The notes under the pieces were generated by a model. That model made no database searches, was not told the DNA's origin, and was given only the letters and a program-made list of their open reading frames with translations. DNA of 64,000 nt from contig NZ_FNQE01000013.1 of the NCBI RefSeq assembly GCF_900107485.1, positions 23,662-87,661 on the forward strand, read 5' to 3'. Shown here piece after piece: positions 9,182 through 18,313 of this stretch; within the stretch, counting starts at the first letter, position 1; each line of letters starts with the position of its first letter. This DNA comes from Proteiniborus ethanoligenes (GTDB lineage: Bacteria > Bacillota > Clostridia > Tissierellales > Proteiniboraceae). The translations under genes and the position numbers were made by a program.

Positions 9182-10187
9182 TCCATATCACCTCTAGGTC
9201 TATATTTTGACTTCTAAGCCAATCAAATGCTTTTTCTTTTTCCTTGTTTTCACCAGTTATTTGAACTAAAAGATTACCTACGCTAGTCGTCTGAAGCTCA
9301 TCTATATCTCCTGACAATATATTTATGTCTATTTCAAATTTTCTAATTAGATTAGATATAATTGGTTTTTTAGCAGAATCTCCTAGATAGCTTAATTTAA
9401 TTACTGTAGAGCCAGAAATCTTAGGATATATATTCTCTGACTGACTGCTTCTTTGAATATGCGAGATAAAAGCTTTGGCAGTGCTGGTCTTAGGCTTTGC
9501 AAATATTTCTTCTACAGTATTTAGTTCTATGATTTTACCATCTTCTATTATGGCAACCCTATTACATATCTCTTTAATAACCTCCATTTGATGAGTTATA
9601 AGCACTACTGTTAAGTTAAACTCCTGTTGAATTTTTTTCAATAGATTAAGTATTGCTTTAGTAGTTTTTGGATCAAGTGCTGATGTAGCTTCGTCACATA
9701 AAAGTATCTTTGGATTATTTGCTAATGCACGAGCTATAGCTACTCTTTGTTTTTGACCACCACTTAGCTGAGATGGATAGGCATCTTTTTTATCAGCCAA
9801 TTCTACAACTTCAAGCAGCTCATTTACTCTTTTTTCTATAGAACTTTTATCGTACCCACTTATCTCCAAAGGGAATGCAATGTTTTCAAAAACTGTTCTT
9901 GAATTTAGAAGGTTAAAATGTTGAAATATCATTCCAATTTCTTTTCTTGTACTTCTTAGTTTCTTTTTATCTAGTTTTATAATGTCAGTGTCCTCGATAA
10001 ATATTGTACCTTCTGTTGGTTCTTCAAGCCTATTAATAGTCCGAATAAGTGTAGATTTTCCAGCACCACTAAGACCTATGATTCCAAAAATTTCGCCTTT
10101 ATATATTATTAGGTTGATATCCTTTAAAGCTTCTACATTAGAAGTTTTGCCTTTAAAGCTCTTGCTTAAATTCTTAATTTCAATCAT
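9174..10187 (-). CDS. metN: Methionine ABC transporter ATP-binding protein
   Basis: This is the ATPase of the D/L-methionine importer, 337 residues. Walker A is GLSGAGKST, the signature LSGGQKQRVAIARAL and Walker B LLCDEATSALD. The last ~75 residues form the C-terminal NIL regulatory domain, which binds methionine in characterised homologues and slows transport. I start it at 10187 (MIEIKNL), because GGAGGTAAAGCAATG provides a ribosome binding site there; an in-frame ATG 39 bases upstream has none. First gene of metNIQ. Confidence 0.95.
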   Translation of the reverse strand: MIEIKNLSKSFKGKTSNVEALKDINLIIYKGEIFGIIGLSGAGKSTLIRTINRLEEPTEGTIFIEDTDIIKLDKKKLRSTRKEIGMIFQHFNLLNSRTVFENIAFPLEISGYDKSSIEKRVNELLEVVELADKKDAYPSQLSGGQKQRVAIARALANNPKILLCDEATSALDPKTTKAILNLLKKIQQEFNLTVVLITHQMEVIKEICNRVAIIEDGKIIELNTVEEIFAKPKTSTAKAFISHIQRSSQSENIYPKISGSTVIKLSYLGDSAKKPIISNLIRKFEIDINILSGDIDELQTTSVGNLLVQITGENKEKEKAFDWLRSQNIDLEVIWNG

Positions 10188-10289
10188 TGCTTTACCTCCA
10201 TAATGAATTACTGTAATAAAACTCATTGCTAAACGAGTGCATGAACATAAATAATAAACCTGTATTTATTTTAAGAACTCAATATAACT

Positions 10290-10320
10290 GAAAAGCCTCT
10301 TTCAAATGAAAGAGGCTAAA
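10290..10320 (-). terminator. Expression-platform terminator of the SAM riboswitch
   Basis: An 11-bp perfect hairpin (10294-10317) followed, in the minus direction, by UUUUC. It lies between the S-box aptamer and metN, as expected for a transcriptional OFF switch. Confidence 0.85.
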
Positions 10321-10334
10321 TTGCATACACTATC

Positions 10335-10446
10335 TATCCTTTCTCATCTATCAGCATATTATGCTGCTGGAATTAGCACCTCGTGTTACACAACACCGGT
10401 TGCTGGGCTTCATTGGGCCAGTCCCTCCGCCTCTCTTGATAAGAGT
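10335..10446 (-). ncRNA. SAM (S-box) riboswitch upstream of metNIQ
   Basis: Read on the minus strand, this region has the S-box core: TCTTATCAAGAG at the start of P1, GGCGGAGGGACTGGCCC, then ATGAAGCCCAGCAACC, and the 3' GATGAGA that closes P1. It is followed by the terminator at 10294-10317 and then metN. S-box RNAs bind S-adenosylmethionine and stop transcription when it is plentiful. I see no truncated conserved block. Confidence 0.95.
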
Positions 10447-10603
10447 TTATTATTATTTAATTTTTAAGGTTATTATATTTACTTATTTTAAGGCTAATGA
10501 GCAACATTGTCAATAGTTTTTTTAAAAGTTTTTTATAAATATTAATAATTTTTAATCAATTGAGACAAAATACTAAATGATTAAATATGAAAGGAGAGGT
10601 TAA

Positions 10604-10810
10604 ATGGCTTTACAAAACCCAATAAATTTAAACCAAATTAACCAATTAGAGCTTCAAAATTTAAGAGAGATAGTTAGTAGTCACAAGCTTATGAATACTA
10701 AGCTCAATGAGTATGCTAGCATGTGTCAGGACACTCAACTAAAGCAAATGTTTAGTCAAGGAGCTCAAGACGCTAATACTACAGCACAAAACTTAATTCA
10801 ATCTATATAA
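10604..10810 (+). CDS. Spore coat protein, CotF-like, small
   Basis: A 68-residue Gln/Asn-rich helical protein with an AGGAGAGG site ahead. The pattern ELQNLREIVSSHKLMNTKL, then CQDTQLKQMF and a final amphipathic helix, matches the short CotF-domain proteins that Clostridia carry in pairs. It is followed 15 bases later by a second member with the same architecture. Expected role: structural spore-coat component made in the mother cell. Confidence 0.75.
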   Translation: MALQNPINLNQINQLELQNLREIVSSHKLMNTKLNEYASMCQDTQLKQMFSQGAQDANTTAQNLIQSI

Positions 10811-10825
10811 GAGGAGGTTTGCAAA

Positions 10826-11074
10826 TTGCAAGAAAGAGATATAGTAAATGATGTATTATCAATGACAAAGGCTAGTATGCAATGTTATGGCACTGCTATA
10901 AGTGAATGTTCAAATCAACAGCTTAGAAGCGCTTTACAAAAGCTAAGGGACGAAGCAGAGCAATTTCAATATCAATTGTATCAAATAGCAGAGCAAAAAG
11001 GTTATTATACGCCTGCACAAAATGCTAACCAACAAGATATATCTCAAGTAAAAAATCAGCTTAATCAAGGATAG
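10826..11074 (+). CDS. Spore coat protein, CotF family
   Basis: An 82-residue protein starting with TTG at 10826, after GAGGAGGTTT. It has the CotF pattern: an N-terminal helix with VNDVLSMTKASMQCYGTA, the CSNQQLRSALQKLRDE helix, then QYQLYQIAEQKGYYTPA, a signature seen in many CotF-like proteins. Co-transcribed with the upstream 68-residue member and closed by the terminator at 11075-11105. The pair probably arose by duplication, though the two now share little sequence. Confidence 0.82.
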   Translation: MQERDIVNDVLSMTKASMQCYGTAISECSNQQLRSALQKLRDEAEQFQYQLYQIAEQKGYYTPAQNANQQDISQVKNQLNQG

Positions 11075-11105
11075 AATAGGGACTCATTTTGAGTCCTATT
11101 TTTCC
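11075..11105 (+). terminator. Intrinsic terminator after the coat genes
   Basis: Hairpin AATAGGGACTC/GAGTCCTATT with one bulged G and a 5-base loop, followed by TTTT. Confidence 0.85.
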
Positions 11106-11268
11106 ATAAATTTTTATTGATTTTTAGAAACTATAGTGATAACATACATAAGGAAATAAAAAACTTAATTAACTAGTGAAGTTTGGAGGGGGGATATTAA
11201 AAAACAACCACTTTATGTTGACATTTTAAAGCCTTAAGCTAGCCGGCAATACTAAGAGGAGGAATAAT
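11106..11268 (+). promoter_or_regulatory. Leader region of the pyr operon
   Basis: This 163-base leader has no PyrR-box-like sequence and no attenuator hairpin that I can recognise. It does contain a strong Shine-Dalgarno-like GGAGGGGGG at 11186-11194 with no standard start codon after it. The real pyrB binding site is AGAGGAGG at 11254-11261. The control mechanism cannot be read from the sequence. Confidence 0.35.
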
Positions 11269-12210
11269 ATGCTAAAAGGAAGACATTTAATTGACCCCAT
11301 GGATTTTGCGATTGAAGAACTAGAAGAAATATTTGAATTGGCAGACGAAATAATAAAAAATCCAGAGAAATATTGTCATTTATGCCATGGGAAAATACTG
11401 GCCACAATGTTTTTTGAACCAAGTACTAGAACTAGATTGAGTTTTGAAGCCGCCATGCTAAGACTTGGTGGAAGGGTGCTAGGGTTTTCAGAGCCTAACT
11501 CAAGTTCAGTTGCAAAAGGAGAAAGTATTGCAGACACCATCAGAACAGTTGGTTGCTATACTGATATAGCAGTTATAAGGCATCCAAAAGAAGGAGCACC
11601 AAAACTTGCATCAATGTATTCTAACATTCCATTAATCAATGCAGGTGATGGAGGACACCATCATCCCACTCAAACATTAACAGATCTTTTAACCATCAGA
11701 AGCGTTAAAAAAAGTCTTTCAAATTTAACCATAGGCCTATGTGGAGATCTTAAATTTGGTAGGACAGTCCATTCTTTGATAAAAGCAATGTCTAGATACG
11801 AAAACAATAAGTTCATTTTGATTTCCCCACAAGAATTACGCATACCAGAATATATAAGAAAAGAAATCCTACAAAAAAACAAAATCCCTTTTATAGAAAC
11901 AGAAAAAATTGAAGAGCATATGTCGGGACTGGATATACTCTATATGACAAGAGTACAGAAAGAGCGATTTTTTAATGAAGAAGACTATGTGAGACTAAAA
12001 GATAGCTACATTTTAGATGTGGAGAAAATGAAGCTAGCAAAGTCAAACATGGTTGTTTTGCATCCTCTTCCAAGAGTTAATGAAATCTCCCATGAGATTG
12101 ATAAGGATCCTAGAGCTTTCTATTTTAATCAAGCAAAGTACGGTATGTATGTAAGGATGGCTTTAATATTAAAACTATTGGGGGTGGTAGATAATGGTTA
12201 TGATAAATAA
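11269..12210 (+). CDS. pyrB: Aspartate carbamoyltransferase, catalytic chain
   Basis: It makes carbamoyl-aspartate from carbamoyl phosphate and aspartate, the first committed step to UMP. Its 313 residues are standard. The carbamoyl-phosphate motif [17 protein letters not shown] is near residue 53 and the [10 protein letters not shown] motif near 129; LHPLPR follows near 264. It is the first gene of pyrB-I-C-F-K-D-E; the last 17 bases overlap pyrI, implying coupling with the regulatory chain and an allosteric holoenzyme. Confidence 0.97.
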   Translation: MLKGRHLIDPMDFAIEELEEIFELADEIIKNPEKYCHLCHGKILATMFFEPSTRTRLSFEAAMLRLGGRVLGFSEPNSSSVAKGESIADTIRTVGCYTDIAVIRHPKEGAPKLASMYSNIPLINAGDGGHHHPTQTLTDLLTIRSVKKSLSNLTIGLCGDLKFGRTVHSLIKAMSRYENNKFILISPQELRIPEYIRKEILQKNKIPFIETEKIEEHMSGLDILYMTRVQKERFFNEEDYVRLKDSYILDVEKMKLAKSNMVVLHPLPRVNEISHEIDKDPRAFYFNQAKYGMYVRMALILKLLGVVDNGYDK

Positions 12211-12625
12211 TATTAAAAAAGGAATAGTAATTGATCACATTGAAGCAGGTCAAGGAATAAAGATATTTAACTATTTAGGTTTAGATAAGGCAGACTATAC
12301 AGTAGCTTTTATAAAAAATGCACCTAGTAAAAAATTTGGGAAGAAGGATATGATCAAGATAGAGAATGTAATTGACTTCGATTTAACAGTGCTTGGTTTT
12401 ATTGACTCTAATATTACAATAAATATTATTGAAAATGAAGTTATTATAGAAAAGTTAAAACCAAAACTTCCTCTTAAAGTAGAAGATGTAATGAAATGCA
12501 AAAACCCTAGATGTGTAACTTCAATAGAGAGAAATATAGTTCATTCATTTATACTAGTAGACGAAAAGAATGGACACTATAGATGCGAATATTGTGATGA
12601 GATATATCATTTTCTAGAGGTGTAA
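12194..12625 (+). CDS. pyrI: Aspartate carbamoyltransferase, regulatory chain
   Basis: The zinc-containing regulatory chain that binds CTP/ATP and ties catalytic trimers together. The N-terminus ([15 protein letters not shown]) starts the allosteric domain, and the C-terminal zinc site shows the expected four cysteines in C-x4-C near 103-108 and C-x2-C near 131-134. GGGGGTGG at 12180-12187 favours the ATG at 12194; the ATG at 12200 is close behind. It overlaps pyrB by 17 bases. Its presence means feedback control is at enzyme level. Confidence 0.95.
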   Translation: MVMINNIKKGIVIDHIEAGQGIKIFNYLGLDKADYTVAFIKNAPSKKFGKKDMIKIENVIDFDLTVLGFIDSNITINIIENEVIIEKLKPKLPLKVEDVMKCKNPRCVTSIERNIVHSFILVDEKNGHYRCEYCDEIYHFLEV

Positions 12626-12628
12626 AAT

Positions 12629-13831
12629 ATGGAGCTATTAATAAAAGGTGCTAGAATAATAGATTGGCGCCAAGATATTACATCAGATGTGTATATAAAA
12701 AACGGTACTATTCAAGATATAGGCAATAATATACAGGTGGATTGTAAAATTATTGAGGCTAAGGGTTTGGCCCTTCTCCCTTCCTTTGTAGATATGCATT
12801 GCCATTTTAGAGAACCAGGTTTTGAGTATAAGGAGGATTTACTGTCAGGAAACCTTGCTGCAGTTAGAGGCGGATACACAGCAGTTAATCTTATGGCAAA
12901 TACAAATCCAGTATGTAGTAATATGGAAGTAGTTAACTATGTACTAAATAGAGCTAAAGAAATTGGATTAATTGATGTACATCAATCTGTTTCTATAACT
13001 AATGGATTTGATGGACATAGTATTTATCATCTTGACAATATAGATGAGTCAGTAAAAATCATATCTGACGATGGAAATGGAGTAGAAAACAATAGAGTAA
13101 TGCTTCAAGCCATGTTAAAGGCAGTGGAAAAAAACCTTATTATAATGTCACATGCAGAGGATAGAGAATTAAGCCTATATGATACTGCATTATCAGAAAA
13201 CATATCTACGATTAGAGATATTGAGCTAGCAAATTATACTAAAGCCAGACTTCATATGGCTCATGTAAGTACAAAAGAGGCTTTACAATATATTATTGAC
13301 GGAAAAAGGAAAGGAATAAATATAACCTGTGAAGTTGCTCCCCATCATATTGCTCTAGATAATAGTACAGAGTATAAAGTTAATCCTCCCTTAAGAAATA
13401 AAGAGGATGTAAATTTTCTAATAGAAGGTATAAAGCAGGGGTGGGTAGATGTAATAGCCACAGATCATGCACCTCATAGTGCTTTAGATAAGGAAAAAGG
13501 CTTACCAGGGATATCAGGACTAGAAACTGCTTTTTCAGTATGTTTTACCAAGCTTGTAAAAGAAAAACATATTTCACTTAATAAGCTGTCAGAGCTAATG
13601 TCTAAAAATCCTGCTAATATAATGAGATTAAACAAAGGTCAAATAAAAAAAGGTTATGATGGAGATTTAGTAATAGTAGACTTAGAAAAAATGTACCATA
13701 TAGATATATCTAAATTTGCATCTAAGGGTAAAAATACCCCTTTTGACAAAAGTAAAGTTTGGGGTAGTATAGAAGCTACTATAAAAGCAGGGGAAATTAT
13801 ATATTCAAGGGAGGGATTATATGATAGTTGA
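12629..13831 (+). CDS. pyrC: Dihydroorotase, class I
   Basis: A zinc amidohydrolase that cyclises carbamoyl-aspartate to dihydroorotate. Its 400 residues contain the first metal motif DMHCHFREPGFEYKED (about 55-70), later His ligands in MSHAEDREL and MAHVSTKEAL, and the aspartate in IATDHAPH. This pattern is class I, the longer Gram-positive type. GAGGTG precedes the ATG; the 3' end overlaps pyrF by 11 bases. Confidence 0.95.
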   Translation: MELLIKGARIIDWRQDITSDVYIKNGTIQDIGNNIQVDCKIIEAKGLALLPSFVDMHCHFREPGFEYKEDLLSGNLAAVRGGYTAVNLMANTNPVCSNMEVVNYVLNRAKEIGLIDVHQSVSITNGFDGHSIYHLDNIDESVKIISDDGNGVENNRVMLQAMLKAVEKNLIIMSHAEDRELSLYDTALSENISTIRDIELANYTKARLHMAHVSTKEALQYIIDGKRKGINITCEVAPHHIALDNSTEYKVNPPLRNKEDVNFLIEGIKQGWVDVIATDHAPHSALDKEKGLPGISGLETAFSVCFTKLVKEKHISLNKLSELMSKNPANIMRLNKGQIKKGYDGDLVIVDLEKMYHIDISKFASKGKNTPFDKSKVWGSIEATIKAGEIIYSREGLYDS

Positions 13832-14693
13832 TAAATTATATGAATCAGTAAGGAAAAAAAGTGTTGTATGTGTAGGATTAGACACAGCAATTGAATATGT
13901 ACCAAAAAGTTTTCAGGAGAAGTATTTCGCAATATCAGATACAATATTTGAATTTAATAGAAGAATTATAGATGCTACCTATGATATAGCAGCTTGCTTT
14001 AAGCTACAAATCGCATATTACGAAGCTTTAGGAATAGAGGGACTTATAGCTTATAAAAGGACAATTCAATATATTAGGGAGAAAAAATGTATTGTGGTAG
14101 CAGATATAAAAAGAGGAGATATTTCAAAAACGGCTGAAATGTATGCAAAGGCTCATTTTGAAGGAGACTTTGAAAGTGACTTTATTACACTAAATCCTTA
14201 TATGGGAATGGATAGCATAACACCTTATTTAAGCTATGTTAGAGAAAAAGAGAAAGGATTATTTATACTTATTAGAACCTCTAACGAAGGAGCTCATGAT
14301 ATTCAATATATTAAAGATTCAAATGATAAACCTGTATACAAACTTGTAGGAGATAAAATAGAAAACCTAGCAAATGATTACATTGGTAAATGTGGATATA
14401 GCTCTGTAGGTGGAGTTGCAGGGTGTACCCATGTAGATGAAGCTAAGGATATTAGGAAAGATTTAAGTAATATGTTTTTCCTTATTCCTGGATATGGTGC
14501 ACAAGGAGGAAAGGCTAAGGATGTTGCTAGATATTTGAAAAATGGGAATGGAGGAATAGTTAATTCATCAAGAGGTATTCTGCTCGCTTATAAAAAACAT
14601 GATAATGATGATAATTTTGATGTCTATGCTAGAGAAGAAGTATTATTCATGAGGGAGGACATTAATAATGCAGTCAAAGCATATGAAGGCTAA
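13821..14693 (+). CDS. pyrF: Orotidine 5'-phosphate decarboxylase, long (type 2) form
   Basis: The last enzyme of UMP synthesis. At 290 residues it belongs to the longer type found in mycobacteria and Clostridia, not the ~235-residue type. The catalytic Asp-Lys-Asp signature is VVADIKRGDISKTAEMY near 93, and the phosphate-binding end is FFLIPGYGAQGG near 220. It overlaps pyrC by 11 bases and pyrK by 26. Confidence 0.94.
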   Translation: MIVDKLYESVRKKSVVCVGLDTAIEYVPKSFQEKYFAISDTIFEFNRRIIDATYDIAACFKLQIAYYEALGIEGLIAYKRTIQYIREKKCIVVADIKRGDISKTAEMYAKAHFEGDFESDFITLNPYMGMDSITPYLSYVREKEKGLFILIRTSNEGAHDIQYIKDSNDKPVYKLVGDKIENLANDYIGKCGYSSVGGVAGCTHVDEAKDIRKDLSNMFFLIPGYGAQGGKAKDVARYLKNGNGGIVNSSRGILLAYKKHDNDDNFDVYAREEVLFMREDINNAVKAYEG

Positions 14694-15408
14694 AATTCTT
14701 GAAAACAAAGAAATAGCACAAAGTATTTTTAAGCTAATAATTAAAGGTAAGTTTGAGGGAAAGTCAGGACAATTTTATATGTTGCGTAGTTGGAATAGAG
14801 AACCTTTATTATCTAGACCTATTAGTATTCATAACATAGATGAAAATAAGATAGAATTTCTTTATGAAATAAGGGGAAAAGGAACAGAAATATTTAGTAA
14901 TTTAGAGAAAGATGATTATATTGAGCTTTTAGGGCCTTTAGGTAATGGGTTTGATATAGATAATATTAAAGGCAGAGTAGCTATCGTTACTGGCGGGATT
15001 GGCATAGCTCCAATGTATTATGTAGCAAAATCCCTCAATGGTTGCGTAATTGACTTCTATGCAGGCTTTAGAGACATAGCGTATCTAATTGATGATATTA
15101 ATAAAATAGCAAATAGAGTATATATATCTACAGATACAGGAAGCTATGGTTATAAAGGATTTATTACAGAAATATTTGATTCAATTAATTATGATATTAT
15201 ACTTTGTTGTGGTCCTAACATTATGATGGATAAGGTTGTGAAGACTTGTTTAGATAACAATAAAAAAATATATATTTCTAAGGAAAATTACATGGCCTGT
15301 GGAATAGGAGCATGCTTAGGCTGTACATGTAGTACAAGCAATGGAATGAAAACAGTGTGTAAAGATGGACCAGTTTTTAGCGGTGAGGAAGTGATGAACT
15401 ATGCTTAG
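14668..15408 (+). CDS. pyrK: Dihydroorotate dehydrogenase B, electron-transfer subunit
   Basis: An FAD and [2Fe-2S] subunit that passes electrons from dihydroorotate oxidation to NAD+. It shows the FAD-binding motif RPISIHNI, the NAD-side motif [13 protein letters not shown], and the cluster cysteines in [11 protein letters not shown] with a fourth in TVCKDGPVF near the C-terminus. GGGAGGAC at 14653-14660 supports the start at 14668, inside pyrF. Its 8-base overlap with pyrD fits a PyrDK complex. Confidence 0.95.
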   Translation: MQSKHMKAKILENKEIAQSIFKLIIKGKFEGKSGQFYMLRSWNREPLLSRPISIHNIDENKIEFLYEIRGKGTEIFSNLEKDDYIELLGPLGNGFDIDNIKGRVAIVTGGIGIAPMYYVAKSLNGCVIDFYAGFRDIAYLIDDINKIANRVYISTDTGSYGYKGFITEIFDSINYDIILCCGPNIMMDKVVKTCLDNNKKIYISKENYMACGIGACLGCTCSTSNGMKTVCKDGPVFSGEEVMNYA

Positions 15409-16303
15409 TGTGAACATATGTGATGTGGAATTAAAGAATCCTGTTATAGCAGCATCTGGTACTTTTGGATTTGGGAAGGAATATTCCGGATTTTTTGATG
15501 TCTCTAAGCTAGGTGGTATATGTACTAAGGGCTTAACAATACATAAAAAAGAAGGCAATAAAGGTATTAGGCTTTATGAAACAACTGGCGGTTTAATAAA
15601 TAGTATAGGGCTTCAAAATCCAGGCATAGATAATTTTATATCTAATGAACTACCTTTTATGAATGAGCTTGATACAGGTATTATTGCTAATCTTGGCGGA
15701 GGAAGTATAGAAGAATACATTGAAGGGATATATAAACTAAATGAAACTAATGTAGATTTTATAGAGCTAAATATATCTTGTCCTAATGTAAAAGCAGGGG
15801 GAATGGCTTTTGGTATAAAATCTAGTGTTGCATATAAAGTTGTGTTAGAAGTATGTAAACTTTCTAAAAAGCCTATTATTGTAAAACTTTCCCCAAATGC
15901 AGAAGATATTGTAGACATGGCCATAAAATGCTGTGAAGCAGGAGCAGGGGCAATATCATTAGTAAATACTTTTAAGGCCATGGCTATAGATATATACAAC
16001 AAAAAACCAGTATTTGATAATGTGTTTGCTGGATTATCTGGTCCAGCTATAAAACCTATAGCACTAAGAATGGTTTATGAAGTATCAAATGCAGTAGAGG
16101 TTCCTGTAATTGGGATTGGTGGAATAATGGATTGGAAAGATGCTATAGAATTTATAATGGCAGGTGCAGCTGCTGTTCAAGTAGGTACTGCAAATTTTAT
16201 TAAGCCTGATATATCCTTAGACATTATTCAAGGAATAGAAGCTTTTTTAAAAGCAGAGGGAATCAAATCAATAAATGAAATAAAAGGAATAGCAAGGAGG
16301 TAG
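15401..16303 (+). CDS. pyrD: Dihydroorotate dehydrogenase B, catalytic subunit
   Basis: A class 1B FMN enzyme, 300 residues, using NAD+ through PyrK. Markers: [14 protein letters not shown] near the N-terminus, the substrate motif NSIGLQNPG near 68, the catalytic-cysteine loop [13 protein letters not shown] near 125, and the FMN phosphate region [12 protein letters not shown]. Its adjacency to pyrK confirms the class. Confidence 0.96.
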   Translation: MLSVNICDVELKNPVIAASGTFGFGKEYSGFFDVSKLGGICTKGLTIHKKEGNKGIRLYETTGGLINSIGLQNPGIDNFISNELPFMNELDTGIIANLGGGSIEEYIEGIYKLNETNVDFIELNISCPNVKAGGMAFGIKSSVAYKVVLEVCKLSKKPIIVKLSPNAEDIVDMAIKCCEAGAGAISLVNTFKAMAIDIYNKKPVFDNVFAGLSGPAIKPIALRMVYEVSNAVEVPVIGIGGIMDWKDAIEFIMAGAAAVQVGTANFIKPDISLDIIQGIEAFLKAEGIKSINEIKGIARR

Positions 16304-16307
16304 GGTT

Positions 16308-16877
16308 GTGGTTTTAGATATACTTAGAAAAACTGAAGCTTTATTAGAGGGACACTTTTTATTATCATCAGGTAAGCACAGCAATAAATATATTCAGTGT
16401 GCTAAGGTTCTTCAATATCCAGAGGAATCAGAAAAAATATTAAGCAAAGTTGCTAATCAATTGACTGATTTAGAAATAGACATAGTTTTAGGTCCTGCTA
16501 TGGGTGGAGTAATAGTGGCTTATGAACTAGGAAGACAATTAGGCAAAAAAGCAATATTTACAGAACGAGAAAAGGAAAATGATACTGTAGTTTTAAGAAG
16601 AGGATTTGAGATAAAGAAAGGAGAAAAGGTTTTAATATCTGAAGATGTAATAACCACTGGAAAATCTGCTTTAGAAGCTATAGAATTAGTTGAAAATATG
16701 GGAGGAGAAGTAGTTGGTATAGCTTGTATAGCTGATAGAAGTAAAGGGAAATTAAGGTATCCTGTATATAGTGCTGTAGAATTAGATATAGACAGCTATG
16801 AAAGTGACCAGTGTCCACTTTGTAAAAAAGGAATACCTTATGTAAAGCCTGGTAGCAGGAAAAAATTTAAGGGTTAA
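16308..16877 (+). CDS. pyrE: Orotate phosphoribosyltransferase
   Basis: It adds ribose phosphate from PRPP to orotate, giving OMP. The 189 residues include [16 protein letters not shown] near the N-terminus, and the PRPP motif [17 protein letters not shown] near 107-123. A C-terminal extension with paired cysteines (C-x2-C near 166-169) is often present in clostridial PyrE. GTG start at 16308 preceded by AAGGAGG at 16294-16300. Last gene of the operon; terminator at 16917-16960. Confidence 0.95.
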   Translation: MVLDILRKTEALLEGHFLLSSGKHSNKYIQCAKVLQYPEESEKILSKVANQLTDLEIDIVLGPAMGGVIVAYELGRQLGKKAIFTEREKENDTVVLRRGFEIKKGEKVLISEDVITTGKSALEAIELVENMGGEVVGIACIADRSKGKLRYPVYSAVELDIDSYESDQCPLCKKGIPYVKPGSRKKFKG

Positions 16878-16916
16878 TAATAGATGTAATTATTTAATAT
16901 AGGTCAAACAATGCAA

Positions 16917-16960
16917 AATGGAGTTACATGAGGAATTAAAATATCTGTAACTCCATTAAG
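16917..16960. terminator. Bidirectional terminator between pyrE and degV
   Basis: Arms AATGGAGTTACA (16917-16928) and TGTAACTCCATT (16946-16957), with a better U-run in the minus direction. It lies between convergent genes. Confidence 0.7.
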
Positions 16961-16986
16961 TTTAATAGAGAGTATCTGTTTTGGTT

Positions 16987-17844
16987 TTATATCTTTTCAT
17001 TTAATATGTATAATATTCCAACGGTATTAGGACCGCAATGGCTAGAGATGACACAGCCTGCGTCAGTAATGATGACTTCTTCTACATCTAATTCCTTTTC
17101 AAGCTGTTCCTTTAAAAAGTTAGCATCTTCAAGGCCTTCAGTATGAGTTACAAATACTCTTTTCTTATCCATGCTATCCTTGTCTTTTAGAGCATTTTCT
17201 AGCATAGTTTCAAGAATCTTTTCTCTTTTTCCCCTTGCTTTCTGTCCTACAATCATACCACCATCTACTACTTTAATTATAGGCCTAATTTTCAAAACAC
17301 TTCCCATTAATGCTTGAGTAGCAGAACATCGTCCACCCTTATAGAGGTAATCTAAAGTATCTGGTACAAAGGCAGTTTCCACATTAGGAGCCAATTCTCT
17401 TAATTTGGCTGCAATATCTTCTACACCCATACCTTCATTGGCAAAATCTACAGCTTTCATTACAAGTAATCCTATGCCAGTAGACAAGTTAAAGGAGTCT
17501 ACTATTTCTATTTTTGCATTAGGAAACTCGCTTGCAGCGATCTTTGCATTTTGTAGTGTAGATGATAGCTTTGATGAAATACCTATATAAAGTATATCTC
17601 TTCCTTCTTCAACAAATGGTTTAAAAGCATTAACAAAGTCTAAGGGTGATGGGGCAGAGGTTTTAGGAAGCTTATCGTATTCAGCTACCTTAGTATATAG
17701 ATCTTTGGTTGTTATCTGGACTCCATCCTTATAGGACTCGTCATCAAACCCTACATAAAGAGGAACTATAGAAATTTGATTGTTTTCTATAAGATTCTTG
17801 CTTAAATCGGAAGTGCTATCAGCAAATATTTTAATTTTACTCAT
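16987..17844 (-). CDS. DegV family fatty-acid-binding protein
   Basis: A 285-residue two-domain DegV protein. The N-terminal KIFADSTSDL motif and the central KTSAPSPLDFVNAF segment form the lipid headgroup pocket in the family, and HCGPNTVGILY is at the C-terminus. FakB-type members deliver bound fatty acid to the FakA kinase; no fakA is adjacent, so this link is only by family. It is a single minus-strand gene convergent with the pyr operon. Confidence 0.88.
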   Translation of the reverse strand: MSKIKIFADSTSDLSKNLIENNQISIVPLYVGFDDESYKDGVQITTKDLYTKVAEYDKLPKTSAPSPLDFVNAFKPFVEEGRDILYIGISSKLSSTLQNAKIAASEFPNAKIEIVDSFNLSTGIGLLVMKAVDFANEGMGVEDIAAKLRELAPNVETAFVPDTLDYLYKGGRCSATQALMGSVLKIRPIIKVVDGGMIVGQKARGKREKILETMLENALKDKDSMDKKRVFVTHTEGLEDANFLKEQLEKELDVEEVIITDAGCVISSHCGPNTVGILYILNEKI

Positions 17845-17985
17845 AGATGTAAATCCCCCTTTCTACGCCTATAAAAATATTATACTATTAATCGTGACAA
17901 TATAACAATAATAATTATCTATAATAAAATTGATTTAAAAACAATACCCAAATATAGGATAATAATATAAAAAATAATAAAAGTG

Positions 17986-18013
17986 TTTACATTTATATAT
18001 AATTATATATAAT
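17986..18013 (+). promoter_or_regulatory. Probable promoter of the trpS T-box transcript
   Basis: TTTACA at 17986-17991 and TATAAT at 18008-18013 with a 16-base spacer, starting transcription just before the T-box leader. The region is very AT-rich, so the match is suggestive only. Confidence 0.5.
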
Positions 18014-18037
18014 AGTTATAATAACATATTTAAATCA

Positions 18038-18262
18038 ATGAATGAGAGTAGTAGACATTTTTTCTAGCCAAAGCGATTCAGGGATGGTGCAAGCCTGAAG
18101 CTTAGATATTTGTTGAATGGACTCATGAGTTTAAGCTTGAAATAGCAGTAAAGCTTAACGGGAATCTACCGTTATAGATAGAGGGAGTCATTTGACTAAC
18201 TAGAGTGGTACCGCGGAATCAGCCTTTCGTCTCTTATTGAGATGAGAGGCTTTTATTTTTTA
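18038..18262 (+). ncRNA. T-box riboswitch, tryptophan type, upstream of trpS
   Basis: The conserved T-box AGAGTGGTACCGCGG is at 18202-18216. It is followed by a 12-bp terminator hairpin (18222-18233 with 18239-18250) and a T-run. In Stem I, GAATGGACT contains a TGG triplet at 18118-18120 in the expected specifier position, agreeing with the trpS gene downstream. Uncharged tRNA-Trp is expected to stabilise the antiterminator. The specifier assignment rests on position and context, not on a fold calculation. Confidence 0.93.
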
Positions 18263-18313
18263 TTTATAATATGTATAAAAATAGACTATTTAAAATAATA
18301 GGAGGTAATAAGT

